NCBI GenBank assembly: GCA_031274715.1 | Contig: JAISPT010000065.1 | Span: 1-47,157 of the forward strand | From: Azonexus sp. | Lineage (GTDB): Bacteria; Pseudomonadota; Gammaproteobacteria; Burkholderiales; Rhodocyclaceae | Direction: 5' to 3' | Length of the DNA stretch: 47,157 nucleotides | Part shown: one piece after another, positions 32,370 through 41,056 of the stretch | Numbering within the stretch: position 1 is the stretch's first letter | Layout of the letters: each line of letters opens with the position of its first letter | Position numbers and translations under genes: made by a program | Notes under the pieces: model-generated | What the model was told of the DNA's origin: nothing | Database searches by the model: none | Seen by the model: only the letters and a program-made list of their open reading frames with translations

Positions 32370-34382
32370 ATGAGCGTCGCCACCCTCCCCCAGTTTTCCC
32401 CCCTGACTGGCGCCATCCGCGCCCTGGCCATGGATGCCGTGCAGCAGGCCAATTCCGGCCACCCCGGTGCACCGATGGGCATGGCGGAAATCGCCGAAGT
32501 ATTGTGGCGCCGCCACCTGCGGCACAATCCGGCCAACCCGCAGTGGCCTGACCGCGACCGCTTCGTGCTATCGAACGGCCACGGCTCGATGCTGGTCTAC
32601 GCACTGCTGCACCTCTCCGGCTACGACGTCTCGATTGACGACCTGAAAAACTTTCGCCAGTTGCACGCCAAGACCCCGGGCCACCCGGAATTCGGTTACA
32701 CCCCGGGCGTCGAGACGACCACTGGGCCGCTCGGCCAAGGCATCACCAACGCCGTCGGCTTCGCGCTGGCCGAAAAGGTGCTGGCCGCCGAGTTCAACCA
32801 GCCCGGCCACGAGATCGTCAATCACCACACCTACACCTTCCTCGGCGACGGCTGCCTGATGGAAGGCGTCTCGCACGAAGCCTGCTCGCTAGCCGGCACA
32901 CTCGGCCTGGGCAAGCTGATTGCCTTCTGGGACGACAACGGCATCTCCATCGACGGCCACGTCGACGGCTGGTTTACCGAGGACATCCCGAAGCGCTTTG
33001 AAGCCTACGGCTGGCACGTCGTCGCCGGCGTCAACGGCCACAGCGCCGATGCCATCGAGACGGCCCTACTCGCCGCCAAGGCCGTCACCGACAAGCCCAG
33101 CCTGATCTGTTGCAAGACCATCATCGGCATGGGCGCACCGAACAAGCAGGGCTCGCACGACTGCCACGGCGCCCCGCTCGGCCAGGAAGAGATCGCCGCC
33201 GCCCGCGCCACCATCGGCTGGCCGCACGCCCCCTTTGTCGTGCCCGACGACGTCTACGCCGCCTGGAACCGCAAGCCGGCCGGCGCCGTCTTCCAGGAAA
33301 ACTGGGACCGGCGCTTCGCCGCCTACCGCGACGCCTTCCCGGCCGCCGCCGCCGAGTTCGAGCGCCGCGTGCTGAAGGCCGAACTGCCAGCCACCTGGGC
33401 AGCAACCAAGGCCGCCTATCTCGCCGCGACCCGCGCCAAGGCCGAGAACATCGCCACCCGCAAGGCTTCGCAAAACGCCATCGCCGCGCTGGTCCCGGCG
33501 GTACCTGAAATCTTCGGCGGCTCGGCCGACCTGGCCGGCTCCAACCTGACCCTGGTCAAGGGCAGCCAGGGCGTGACCCGGACCGAAGGCGGCAACTACT
33601 GCTACTACGGCGTGCGCGAATTCGCCATGACCGCCATCGCCAACGGCATCGCCCTGCACGGCGGCCTGATTCCCTACACCGCGACCTTCCTGGTTTTCTC
33701 CGACTACGCCCGCAACGCCATCCGCATGGCAGCGCTGATGAAGCAGCGCCAGATCATGGTCTACACCCATGATTCCATCGGCCTTGGCGAGGATGGTCCG
33801 ACGCACCAGCCGGTCGAGCAGATCCCGTCGCTGCGCCTGATCCCCAATCTCGACGTCTGGCGGCCGGCCGACGCGACCGAAACGGCTGTTGCCTGGATGG
33901 CGGCCGTCGAACGCACCGACGGCCCGAGCGTGCTGGCCCTGTCGCGCCAGAACCTGCCGACGGTCACTCAGCAAATCGCCGACGCCGACATCGCCCGAGG
34001 CGGTTACGTGCTGTCGGAAGCCGCCAGCTGCCAGGCGCAGATCACGCTGATCGCCACCGGCTCCGAAGTCAAGCTGGCGCTCGACGCCCAAGCCGCGCTG
34101 GCCGACGAGGGCATCGCCGCGCGCGTCGTCTCGATGCCCTGCACCAGCGTCTTCGACCGGCAAAGCGCCGAATACAAGGCGACCGTGTTCAACGGCGGGT
34201 GCAAGAAACGCATCGCCATCGAGGCCGCCCACCCGGATTTCTGGCGCAAGTACGTCGGCCTGCACGGCACCGTGATCGGCATCGACCGCTTCGGCGAGTC
34301 GGCCCCGGCCGGCCAGTTGTTCGACCTGTTCGGTTTCACCGTCGCCAACGTCGTCGCCGCCGCCAAGGCGATGCTGTCCTGA
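32370..34382 (+). CDS. tkt: Transketolase
   Basis: 670 residues (E. coli TktA 663). Thiamine-diphosphate enzyme of the non-oxidative pentose phosphate pathway and Calvin cycle; also supplies erythrose-4-phosphate. N-terminal AMDAVQQANSGHPGAPMGMA, TPP motif GDGCLMEGVSHEA through to DDNGIS, pyrimidine domain with GIALHGGLIPYTATF and HDSIGLGEDGPTHQP, and C-terminal VSMPCTSVF and DRFGESAPAGQLF. No strong ribosome site; a TAATTC-like box lies before the ATG. gap follows 23 bases later, with epd downstream, consistent with a shared role around erythrose-4-phosphate. Confidence 0.96.
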   Translation: MSVATLPQFSPLTGAIRALAMDAVQQANSGHPGAPMGMAEIAEVLWRRHLRHNPANPQWPDRDRFVLSNGHGSMLVYALLHLSGYDVSIDDLKNFRQLHAKTPGHPEFGYTPGVETTTGPLGQGITNAVGFALAEKVLAAEFNQPGHEIVNHHTYTFLGDGCLMEGVSHEACSLAGTLGLGKLIAFWDDNGISIDGHVDGWFTEDIPKRFEAYGWHVVAGVNGHSADAIETALLAAKAVTDKPSLICCKTIIGMGAPNKQGSHDCHGAPLGQEEIAAARATIGWPHAPFVVPDDVYAAWNRKPAGAVFQENWDRRFAAYRDAFPAAAAEFERRVLKAELPATWAATKAAYLAATRAKAENIATRKASQNAIAALVPAVPEIFGGSADLAGSNLTLVKGSQGVTRTEGGNYCYYGVREFAMTAIANGIALHGGLIPYTATFLVFSDYARNAIRMAALMKQRQIMVYTHDSIGLGEDGPTHQPVEQIPSLRLIPNLDVWRPADATETAVAWMAAVERTDGPSVLALSRQNLPTVTQQIADADIARGGYVLSEAASCQAQITLIATGSEVKLALDAQAALADEGIAARVVSMPCTSVFDRQSAEYKATVFNGGCKKRIAIEAAHPDFWRKYVGLHGTVIGIDRFGESAPAGQLFDLFGFTVANVVAAAKAMLS

Positions 34383-34405
34383 TTTACCACAGAGGAGAAG
34401 CTACT

Positions 34406-35434
<1,029 letters not shown>

Positions 35435-35452
35435 GCAGCGATAGCGCTAGAC

Positions 35453-35482
35453 AAAACCGCCGGTCCCACCGGCGGTTTTTTT
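35453..35482 (+). terminator. Rho-independent terminator after gap
   Basis: Stem AACCGCCGGT (35455-35464) / ACCGGCGGTT (35468-35477) with a CCC loop and a run of seven T. It ends the tkt-gap transcript. Confidence 0.92.
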
Positions 35483-35614
35483 ATGGCTGTTCCCGGCTGC
35501 CGCCCCGCAATCAGCGTGCCAAACACCGTGAGCCCGCCGGAAATGCCGCCAAGACGCCGATTTGCCGCGCCGACGCGGTAAAATGCCGAAGTTCATCATC
35601 ATCACTTGGCCGCC

Positions 35615-36670
35615 GTGCCCGACTCGCGCCCCCCCTTTCGTCTCGCCATCAACGGCTACGGCCGGATCGGCCGCTGTTTTCTGCGGGCACTGGCCGAAAC
35701 TTCGCTGGCCCACCGCCTGCAGGTAGTCGCCATCAACGAGCCGGCCAACCTCGACAGCATGGCCTACCTGACCCGCTTCGACTCGACGCACGGGCGCTTC
35801 ACCGGCCGGGTCGAGGTTAGCGACAACGGCTTGGTCATCGATAATCGGCCGATCGCTATCAGCCACTTCCGCGAGCCGGAAGCGGTCGCCTGGCAGGCGG
35901 CCGGCATCGACCTGTTGGTCGAATGTTCCGGCGCCTACGGCCGGCGCAGCGAGCTACAGCGTTTTCTCACTGCCGGTTGCCCGCGTCTCTTGCTGTCGCA
36001 TCCCGCTCACAGCAGCGAGGATATCGACGCCACCATCGTCGCCGGCATCAACGAGGAAACGCTGCACGGCGGCGAGCGCCTGGTCTCCGCCGCCTCGTGC
36101 ACGACCAATGCCGTGGTGCCGCTGCTCGCCCTGCTCGACCGCGAAGTCGGCATTGAGCAGACGCTGCTAACCACGCTGCATTCGGTCATGAATGACCAGC
36201 CGCTGCTCGACGGCTACCACCACAGCGACCTGCGTCGCACCCGCTCGGCGATGCAGTCGATCATCCCGGTCTCCACCGGCCTCGCCCGCGGCGTCGAGCG
36301 GCTTCTGCCGCAACTGACCGGGCGCGTGCAGGCCAAGGCGATCCGCGTGCCGACATTGAACGTCTCGGCGATCGACCTGACCATCGCCACCGCCCGTCCG
36401 GTCTCGGTCCATAGCCTCAACGCGCTGCTCGCCGAGGCCGCTGCCGGGCCGCTGCAGAAGCGCCTCGCCTATTCCGCCGAGGCCCACGCCTCGATCGACT
36501 TCAACCACGACCCGCATTCGGCCATCGTCGATGGCAGCCAGACGCGGACCGCCGGCACCCACCTAGTCAATCTATTCGTCTGGTTCGACAACGAGTGGGG
36601 GTTCGCCAACCGCATGCTCGAAGTGGCCGACTACTGGTCACAACGCTGGACGTCCGCAGCCACCCCTTAA
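35615..36670 (+). CDS. epd: D-erythrose-4-phosphate dehydrogenase (Epd-type GAPDH homologue)
   Basis: 351 residues from GTG 35615 (a TTG at 35606 is an alternative; neither has a good ribosome site). GAPDH fold with AINGYGRIGR, SAASCTTNA (Cys about 162), TTLHSVMNDQ and WFDNEWGFANRML. Marks that fit Epd rather than GapA are VVAINEPANLDSMAYLTRFD after the second strand, HHSDLRRTRSAMQSIIPV and FNHDPHSAIVDGSQTR. Epd oxidises erythrose-4-phosphate to 4-phosphoerythronate for pyridoxal phosphate synthesis. It is followed 20 bases later by pgk; epd-pgk-fba is the E. coli order. A TAAAAT lies at 35579-35584. Confidence 0.9.
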   Translation: MPDSRPPFRLAINGYGRIGRCFLRALAETSLAHRLQVVAINEPANLDSMAYLTRFDSTHGRFTGRVEVSDNGLVIDNRPIAISHFREPEAVAWQAAGIDLLVECSGAYGRRSELQRFLTAGCPRLLLSHPAHSSEDIDATIVAGINEETLHGGERLVSAASCTTNAVVPLLALLDREVGIEQTLLTTLHSVMNDQPLLDGYHHSDLRRTRSAMQSIIPVSTGLARGVERLLPQLTGRVQAKAIRVPTLNVSAIDLTIATARPVSVHSLNALLAEAAAGPLQKRLAYSAEAHASIDFNHDPHSAIVDGSQTRTAGTHLVNLFVWFDNEWGFANRMLEVADYWSQRWTSAATP

Positions 36671-36690
36671 TCGATTCTCAGGAGGAACCC

Positions 36691-37875
36691 ATGAACGTCA
36701 TCAAACTCACCGACCTCGATGTTTCCGGCAAGCGCGTGTTCATCCGTGCCGACCTCAACGTGCCGCAGGACGAAGGCGGCAACATCACCGAGGACACCCG
36801 CATCCGCGCCTCGCTGCCGTCGATCAAGTACTGCCTGGAAAACGGCGCAGCGGTGATGGTCACCTCCCACCTCGGCCGTCCGACCGAAGGCGAGTTGAAC
36901 CACGAGGACAGCCTGATGCCGGTCGCCGTGCGCCTGGGCCAGATGCTCAAGCAGCCGGTGCGCCTGATCACCGACTGGGTCGACGGCGGCTTCACGGTCA
37001 AGCCGGGCGAAGTCGTGCTGCTGGAAAATTGCCGCGTCAACAAGGGCGAGAAGAAGAACAACGACGAACTGGCGCAGAAGATGGCCAAGCTGTGCGACGT
37101 CTACGTCAATGACGCTTTCGGCACCGCCCACCGCGCCGAGGCAACCACCCACGGCATCGCCAAATACGCGCCGGTGGCCTGCGCCGGCATGTTGATGGGT
37201 GCCGAAATCGACGCCCTCTCCAAGGCCCTGCGCGAGCCGAAACGCCCGCTGGTGGCCATTGTCGGCGGCGCCAAAGTGTCGTCCAAGCTGACCATCCTCA
37301 AATCGCTAGCCGACAAGGTCGACCAGTTGATTGTCGGCGGCGGCATCGCCAATACCTTCCTGCTTGCCTCCGGCCAGCGCATCGGCCAATCGCTGGCCGA
37401 GCCGGACCTGGTCAAGGAAGCCCACGCCATCATGGACATCATGAAGGCACGCGGCGCCGAAGTGCCGCTGCCGACCGACGTCGTCGTCGCCGACGAGGTT
37501 TCGGCCCTGGCCCGCGCCAACAAGATTCCGGTGGACGCCGTGACGGCAACCGACCGCATCCTCGACATCGGCCCGAAGAGTGCCGCCAAGCTCTCGGAAA
37601 TCATCGCCAACGCCGGCACCATCGTCTGGAACGGCCCGGTCGGCGTCTTCGAGTTGCCGCAGTTCGCCGGCGGCACCAAGATGCTGGCCTCGGCCATCGC
37701 CCACTCGGAAGCCTTCTCCATCGCCGGTGGCGGCGACACGCTGGCCGCCATCGCCAAGTTCCACATCCACGACGACGTCGGCTACATCTCCACCGGCGGC
37801 GGCGCCTTCCTTGAATTCCTCGAAGGCAAGACCCTGCCGGCAATCGCCGTGCTGGAAGAAAGGGCCCGGAGTTAG
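36691..37875 (+). CDS. pgk: Phosphoglycerate kinase
   Basis: 394 residues (E. coli 387). Glycolysis/gluconeogenesis: 1,3-bisphosphoglycerate plus ADP to 3-phosphoglycerate plus ATP. Motifs: KRVFIRADLNVPQDEGG, TSHLGRPTEG, DAFGTAHRAEATT, VAIVGGAKVSSKLT, and C-terminal WNGPVGVFE with AIAGGGDTLAAI-type loop (SIAGGGDTLAA) and STGGGAFLEFLEG. AGGAGG lies 6 bases before the ATG. The frame reads open into epd but has no conserved residues there. It is followed by a dispersed hairpin and then the trp module, which separates it from pyk and fba. Confidence 0.97.
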   Translation: MNVIKLTDLDVSGKRVFIRADLNVPQDEGGNITEDTRIRASLPSIKYCLENGAAVMVTSHLGRPTEGELNHEDSLMPVAVRLGQMLKQPVRLITDWVDGGFTVKPGEVVLLENCRVNKGEKKNNDELAQKMAKLCDVYVNDAFGTAHRAEATTHGIAKYAPVACAGMLMGAEIDALSKALREPKRPLVAIVGGAKVSSKLTILKSLADKVDQLIVGGGIANTFLLASGQRIGQSLAEPDLVKEAHAIMDIMKARGAEVPLPTDVVVADEVSALARANKIPVDAVTATDRILDIGPKSAAKLSEIIANAGTIVWNGPVGVFELPQFAGGTKMLASAIAHSEAFSIAGGGDTLAAIAKFHIHDDVGYISTGGGAFLEFLEGKTLPAIAVLEERARS

Positions 37876-37888
37876 TCACCGGCCATGT

Positions 37889-37916
37889 AAGCCCCGCCAT
37901 TCATGGCGGGGTGACT
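37889..37916 (+). repeat. GC-rich hairpin, copy 2 of a shared palindrome
   Basis: CCCCGCCAT (37892-37900), TC, ATGGCGGGG (37903-37911), flanked by TAAG and CTTA that extend the stem with a bulge. It matches 4464-4485 at all but one base. It lies at the left edge of the trp module and may double as a pgk terminator, though there is no T tract. Confidence 0.65.
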
Positions 37917-37939
37917 TATAAGCAAGGAGTGAGACAGTC

Positions 37940-38971
37940 TTGATTAAAAAAATTCTGGGAAAAATAACGACCCATCAGGAACTGACGGAGGCGGAAGTTT
38001 TCGAGCTGATCGCCGCCATCAATGAAGGGAAGGTCAGCAATGTCCAGATTGCCGGCTTTCAGGTAGCTTTGTTGATGAAAGGCGCGTCGCTGAAGGAAAT
38101 CGCCTATATCGCGAAAGCCATGCGCGCCAACTGCGTTCCCTTGAAGCCGAAGGTAGCCGGCGAGATGATGGACACCTGCGGCACGGGCGGCGGGCTGTCC
38201 ACCTTCAACATTTCGACAGCGACGGCGCTGGTCGCGGCAGCGGCCGGCATTCCTGTCGCCAAGCACGGCAGCCGGTCGATCGCCAGCCTTTCCGGCAGCG
38301 CCGACGTGCTGGAGGCGCTCGGCATCAATATCCATTTGCAACCGAGCCAGGTAGAAAGGATGATCGAAGAAATTGGCATCGCCTTTCTCTACGCGCCGCT
38401 CTTCCATCCTGTGATGGGGAAGGTGCTGCCTCCGGAACAGGACTTGGGCATCAAAACCATCTTCTATTCCATCATCGGGCCGTTGATCAATCCCGCCTTC
38501 GCCCCCAGGCATCTGCTCGGCGTTTATCGACCGGAGTTGCTTGATACCGTTGCTTTTGTGGCCAAGGAACTGGGTTACACCAACGCCATGTTCGTGCACG
38601 GCCTGGACGGTCTGGACGAAATTTCCCTGCTGGGAAAAACACGGATCACTCACCTGAAAAACGGCGAAGTCACATCATTCGAGATCGAACCGGAGGACTT
38701 CGGCCTGACCCGCTGCGTCCTCGCCGACATCAAGGCCGGCACGCCCGAGGTCAATGCCGCAACGATAAACGGCGTCTTTTCGGGAAAGGAAAAAGGCGCA
38801 AGACGCGATGCCCTCGTCTTGAACGCTGCCGGTGCGCTGATCGTCGGCGGCAAGGCCGACGATTTCCGGACCGGGATCGCCCTGGCCGGCGAGTTGATCG
38901 ACAGCGGCGCGGCAGCAAAAAAATTGCGGGAACTGCAGGAGATGTCCAGCAGTTTCAAGGCCGCTGCATGA
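37940..38971 (+). CDS. trpD: Anthranilate phosphoribosyltransferase-like protein
   Basis: 343 residues. Family fold clear: helical N-terminus (ELTEAEVFELIAAINEGKVS), then DTCGTGGGLSTFNISTATAL (GTGGG at 81-85), KHGSRSIASLSGSADVLEALG (KHGSR at 108-112) and HGLDGLDEISLLG (metal-binding Asp-Glu). Canonical TrpD enzymes show GTGGD and KHGNR; here Asp becomes Gly and Asn becomes Ser, both at or near the anthranilate/PRPP site. TTG start with AAGGAG 10 bases upstream. Overlaps trpC by 4 bases (ATGA). Lower GC and more Lys/Ile codons than the neighbouring pgk suggest recent transfer. It could serve tryptophan synthesis or a related PRPP-dependent reaction. Confidence 0.85.
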   Translation: MIKKILGKITTHQELTEAEVFELIAAINEGKVSNVQIAGFQVALLMKGASLKEIAYIAKAMRANCVPLKPKVAGEMMDTCGTGGGLSTFNISTATALVAAAAGIPVAKHGSRSIASLSGSADVLEALGINIHLQPSQVERMIEEIGIAFLYAPLFHPVMGKVLPPEQDLGIKTIFYSIIGPLINPAFAPRHLLGVYRPELLDTVAFVAKELGYTNAMFVHGLDGLDEISLLGKTRITHLKNGEVTSFEIEPEDFGLTRCVLADIKAGTPEVNAATINGVFSGKEKGARRDALVLNAAGALIVGGKADDFRTGIALAGELIDSGAAAKKLRELQEMSSSFKAAA

Positions 38972-39678
38972 GCCCCCGGTTTCCGGGGCGATTTTCCGCC
39001 GCCATCGCTGCGGAAAACGCACGCGGACGGGTCGCCGTCATACCCGACATCAAATGTATTTCGCCCAAAGAGGGCGACCTGCTGCGCGGGCGCGATCCGG
39101 TGGAGACGGCAAAAACGCTCGTTCGCAGTGGCGCGCCTGTGCTGTCGGTCGTCACCGAGCGGGAACGCTTCGGCGGCAGCACCGAGTTGCTCGGCGCCAT
39201 CGTGCGGGCTGTCGATGTGCCGGTACTCAGAAAAGACTTCATCACCCACGAAGATCAGCTTCTCGAAACGGCAGAACTTGGCGCAGCAGCCATCTTGCTG
39301 ATTTGCGCCACGACGGACGAAAAAAACCTGCGGGCGCTCTATGAAAAAACGCTCACCTTGGGAATAGAACCGTTCGTCGAAGTTCACACGGCACAAGAGA
39401 TGGAGCTGGCCAACAAATTGGGCGCCCGCCTTGTCGGCATCAACAACCGCAACATTGTCTCGCTTGAACGGGATGACGGCGGACCAGACCGGACAGCCAC
39501 GCTCGCCTCCGGTGCGCCCGCCAACGCGCTGCTGATCAGTGAAAGTGGAATTCTGTCAGCAGCAGATGCGAAGCTGGCGGCATCCTCCGGCGCCAACGCG
39601 GTTCTGGTCGGAACAGCGCTTTGGCAGGCAAGCGATATGGGAGCCATGTATCAATCGCTCCGGGTTGAGATTGGCTAG
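38968..39678 (+). CDS. trpC: Indole-3-glycerol-phosphate synthase-like protein
   Basis: 236 residues, shorter than usual TrpC (about 260) because most of the N-terminal helical extension is missing. TIM-barrel with IPDIKCISPKEGDLLRGRDP (Asp27 where TrpC has catalytic Glu; Lys29 kept), VPVLRKDFITHEDQL (Lys89 kept), FVEVH (Glu138 kept), GINNRN (Asn kept) and LISESGI (Ser191 kept). So five of six catalytic-site residues match, with Glu-to-Asp at the first. ATG overlaps the trpD stop. The next gene in the trp module is trpF, but a GxxExxY gene lies between. Identity as an IGPS-family enzyme is solid; substrate is less certain. Confidence 0.85.
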   Translation: MSPRFPGRFSAAIAAENARGRVAVIPDIKCISPKEGDLLRGRDPVETAKTLVRSGAPVLSVVTERERFGGSTELLGAIVRAVDVPVLRKDFITHEDQLLETAELGAAAILLICATTDEKNLRALYEKTLTLGIEPFVEVHTAQEMELANKLGARLVGINNRNIVSLERDDGGPDRTATLASGAPANALLISESGILSAADAKLAASSGANAVLVGTALWQASDMGAMYQSLRVEIG

Positions 39679-39688
39679 CAATTTATTT

Positions 39689-39717
39689 GACCGCAAGGAA
39701 CGCAGAGAACACAAAAG
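39689..39717 (+). repeat. Left inverted repeat of the GxxExxY cassette
   Basis: Contains CGCAGAGAACACAAA (39701-39715), which is exactly complementary to 40124-40138. An ACCGCAAGGAA segment precedes it. It ends immediately before the ATG of the GxxExxY gene. Confidence 0.75.
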
Positions 39718-40098
39718 ATGACCTTTCGAGAGATGTGTGACCGGGTAAGACAAATTGCTTACGACATTCATGTATATCTTGCGCACGGCCACTTGGAAAA
39801 AGTCTATGAGAACGCGCTTGCTCACCGTCTGAAGAAAGCAGGCATTCCAGTGGTGCAACAATATCCAGTCAAGGTCTCCGATGAAGACGGAACAATTATT
39901 GGTGACTACGTTGTAGATTTGCTGGTCGATGGCTGGCTCATTATCGAATTAAAGGCTATTAAAACGCTGGCACCAGAACACGAGGCTCAAATACTGGGTT
40001 ACCTGAAATCAGCCCGTCTGGAGCATGGGCTACTTATCAATTTTGGATCCTACAAATTTGAAATTCGCAAATTTGCTTTGCGCAAAAAAGAACCATAA
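39718..40098 (+). CDS. GxxExxY family protein
   Basis: 126 residues. Signature GHLEKVY (G24, E27, Y30) defines the GxxExxY family (TIGR04256-type). The following VVDLLVDGWLIIELKAI has the D...ExK spacing of a PD-(D/E)xK nuclease-like fold, which this family is thought to share. Function unknown. AT-rich compared with both neighbours. It lies between trpC and trpF, in the same direction, bounded by perfect 15-base inverted repeats, and has only a poor ribosome site (GGAACG inside the repeat). The arrangement fits a small mobile cassette inserted into a trp module. Confidence 0.9.
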   Translation: MTFREMCDRVRQIAYDIHVYLAHGHLEKVYENALAHRLKKAGIPVVQQYPVKVSDEDGTIIGDYVVDLLVDGWLIIELKAIKTLAPEHEAQILGYLKSARLEHGLLINFGSYKFEIRKFALRKKEP

Positions 40099-40110
40099 AA
40101 CCAAGAAGTT

Positions 40111-40142
40111 TTTCTTTGTGCTCTTTGTGTTCTCTGCGGTTT
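40111..40142 (+). repeat. Right inverted repeat of the GxxExxY cassette
   Basis: TTTGTGTTCTCTGCG at 40124-40138 is the exact complement of the left copy. A partial second unit CTTTGTGCTC precedes it. Repeats of the GCAGAG-AACACAAAG kind commonly flank GxxExxY genes. Confidence 0.75.
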
Positions 40143-40187
40143 AAATGATCTTGAAACCTTGCCCTCCAAGTTGAAGGAAAGCCCCCC

Positions 40188-40847
40188 TTGCGCCCCATCG
40201 TAAAAATCTGCGGACTCATGCGCACGCAGGATGTGCAAATGTGCATCCGGCACGGCACGGATATGGTGGGCTTCGTCGTCGAGTACCCACGCCCGGTTCC
40301 GTGGAACTTGAGCGCGGCGGAGGCCAAGGAACTGATAGCGGCCGTCCGCAAGCCGACGGAAACCTGTGTCGTCACCGGCGGACCACCGGATCATGTACTG
40401 CGTATTGCCGCAGAAACGCAACCGGACTATATCCAACTGCACGGCGGCGAAACGCTTAAGGATACGGTGTGCCTCGTCAGCGAGTTGGGAAAGCGAGGCA
40501 TAAAAGTCATCAAGGCGCTTTTCCCGGACACACCCGATCTGGAAAAAACAGCGGCGGATTTCTGCACGGCAGGTGTTCATGCACTGCTTTTCGACCCGCG
40601 CACGCCCAATAACGCCAGCCACAGCGGCACCGCCGACCTGCCCGCCTATCAGCGACTCCGGCATGCCGCCACTTGCCCGGCCATTCTCGCCGGAGGCATA
40701 ACTCCCGAAAACGCAGCGGAGATCGTCCGCCAAACAAAGACCCGGATGATTGACTTGATGAGCGGCGTGGAAATTTCTCCCGGCATCAAGGACGAAGCTA
40801 AGGTTGCCGCGCTGTTTCAGGCCTTGCGAGGCAACAACCGGCAATGA
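40188..40847 (+). CDS. trpF: Phosphoribosylanthranilate isomerase-like protein
   Basis: 219 residues, TIM barrel. KICGLMRTQDV carries the catalytic-base Cys8; LLFDPRTP carries the general-acid Asp136; MIDLMSGVEISPGIKD is the C-terminal phosphate loop. The usual DxxxGGTGxxFDW segment after the Asp is replaced by PNNASHSGTADLP, so the substrate-side loop differs from ordinary TrpF. GFVVEYPRPVPWNLS is also unusual (ordinary enzymes have GF-F---SPR). TTG start with GAAGGAAA upstream, the same start type as trpD. Downstream, 40848-41056 holds no gene that I can support before pyk. Confidence 0.85.
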   Translation: MRPIVKICGLMRTQDVQMCIRHGTDMVGFVVEYPRPVPWNLSAAEAKELIAAVRKPTETCVVTGGPPDHVLRIAAETQPDYIQLHGGETLKDTVCLVSELGKRGIKVIKALFPDTPDLEKTAADFCTAGVHALLFDPRTPNNASHSGTADLPAYQRLRHAATCPAILAGGITPENAAEIVRQTKTRMIDLMSGVEISPGIKDEAKVAALFQALRGNNRQ

Positions 40848-41056
40848 AGCGACGCTGCGGCCATGTCGAAGTAGTCGGCCTTACGACCTGTCCCGTCATG
40901 CCTTTCAAAGCTAAATCTGGCATCCTCATGCCTTGCCCATCCGGAGCACTTTTTCCGCGAGCCTGACCTGTGAAGACTCCGGCCTCCTCGATCGTTTCCG
41001 GCGAACAACCCATTGCCGCAATCCAGCAATTCACAACACGAGACTCAGACAAAATC

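Noticed and set aside
37876..37939. Trp leader peptide or T-box/attenuator before trpD
   Set aside because: The gap is only 64 bases, with one hairpin that also occurs elsewhere, no Trp-codon leader and no T-box elements.
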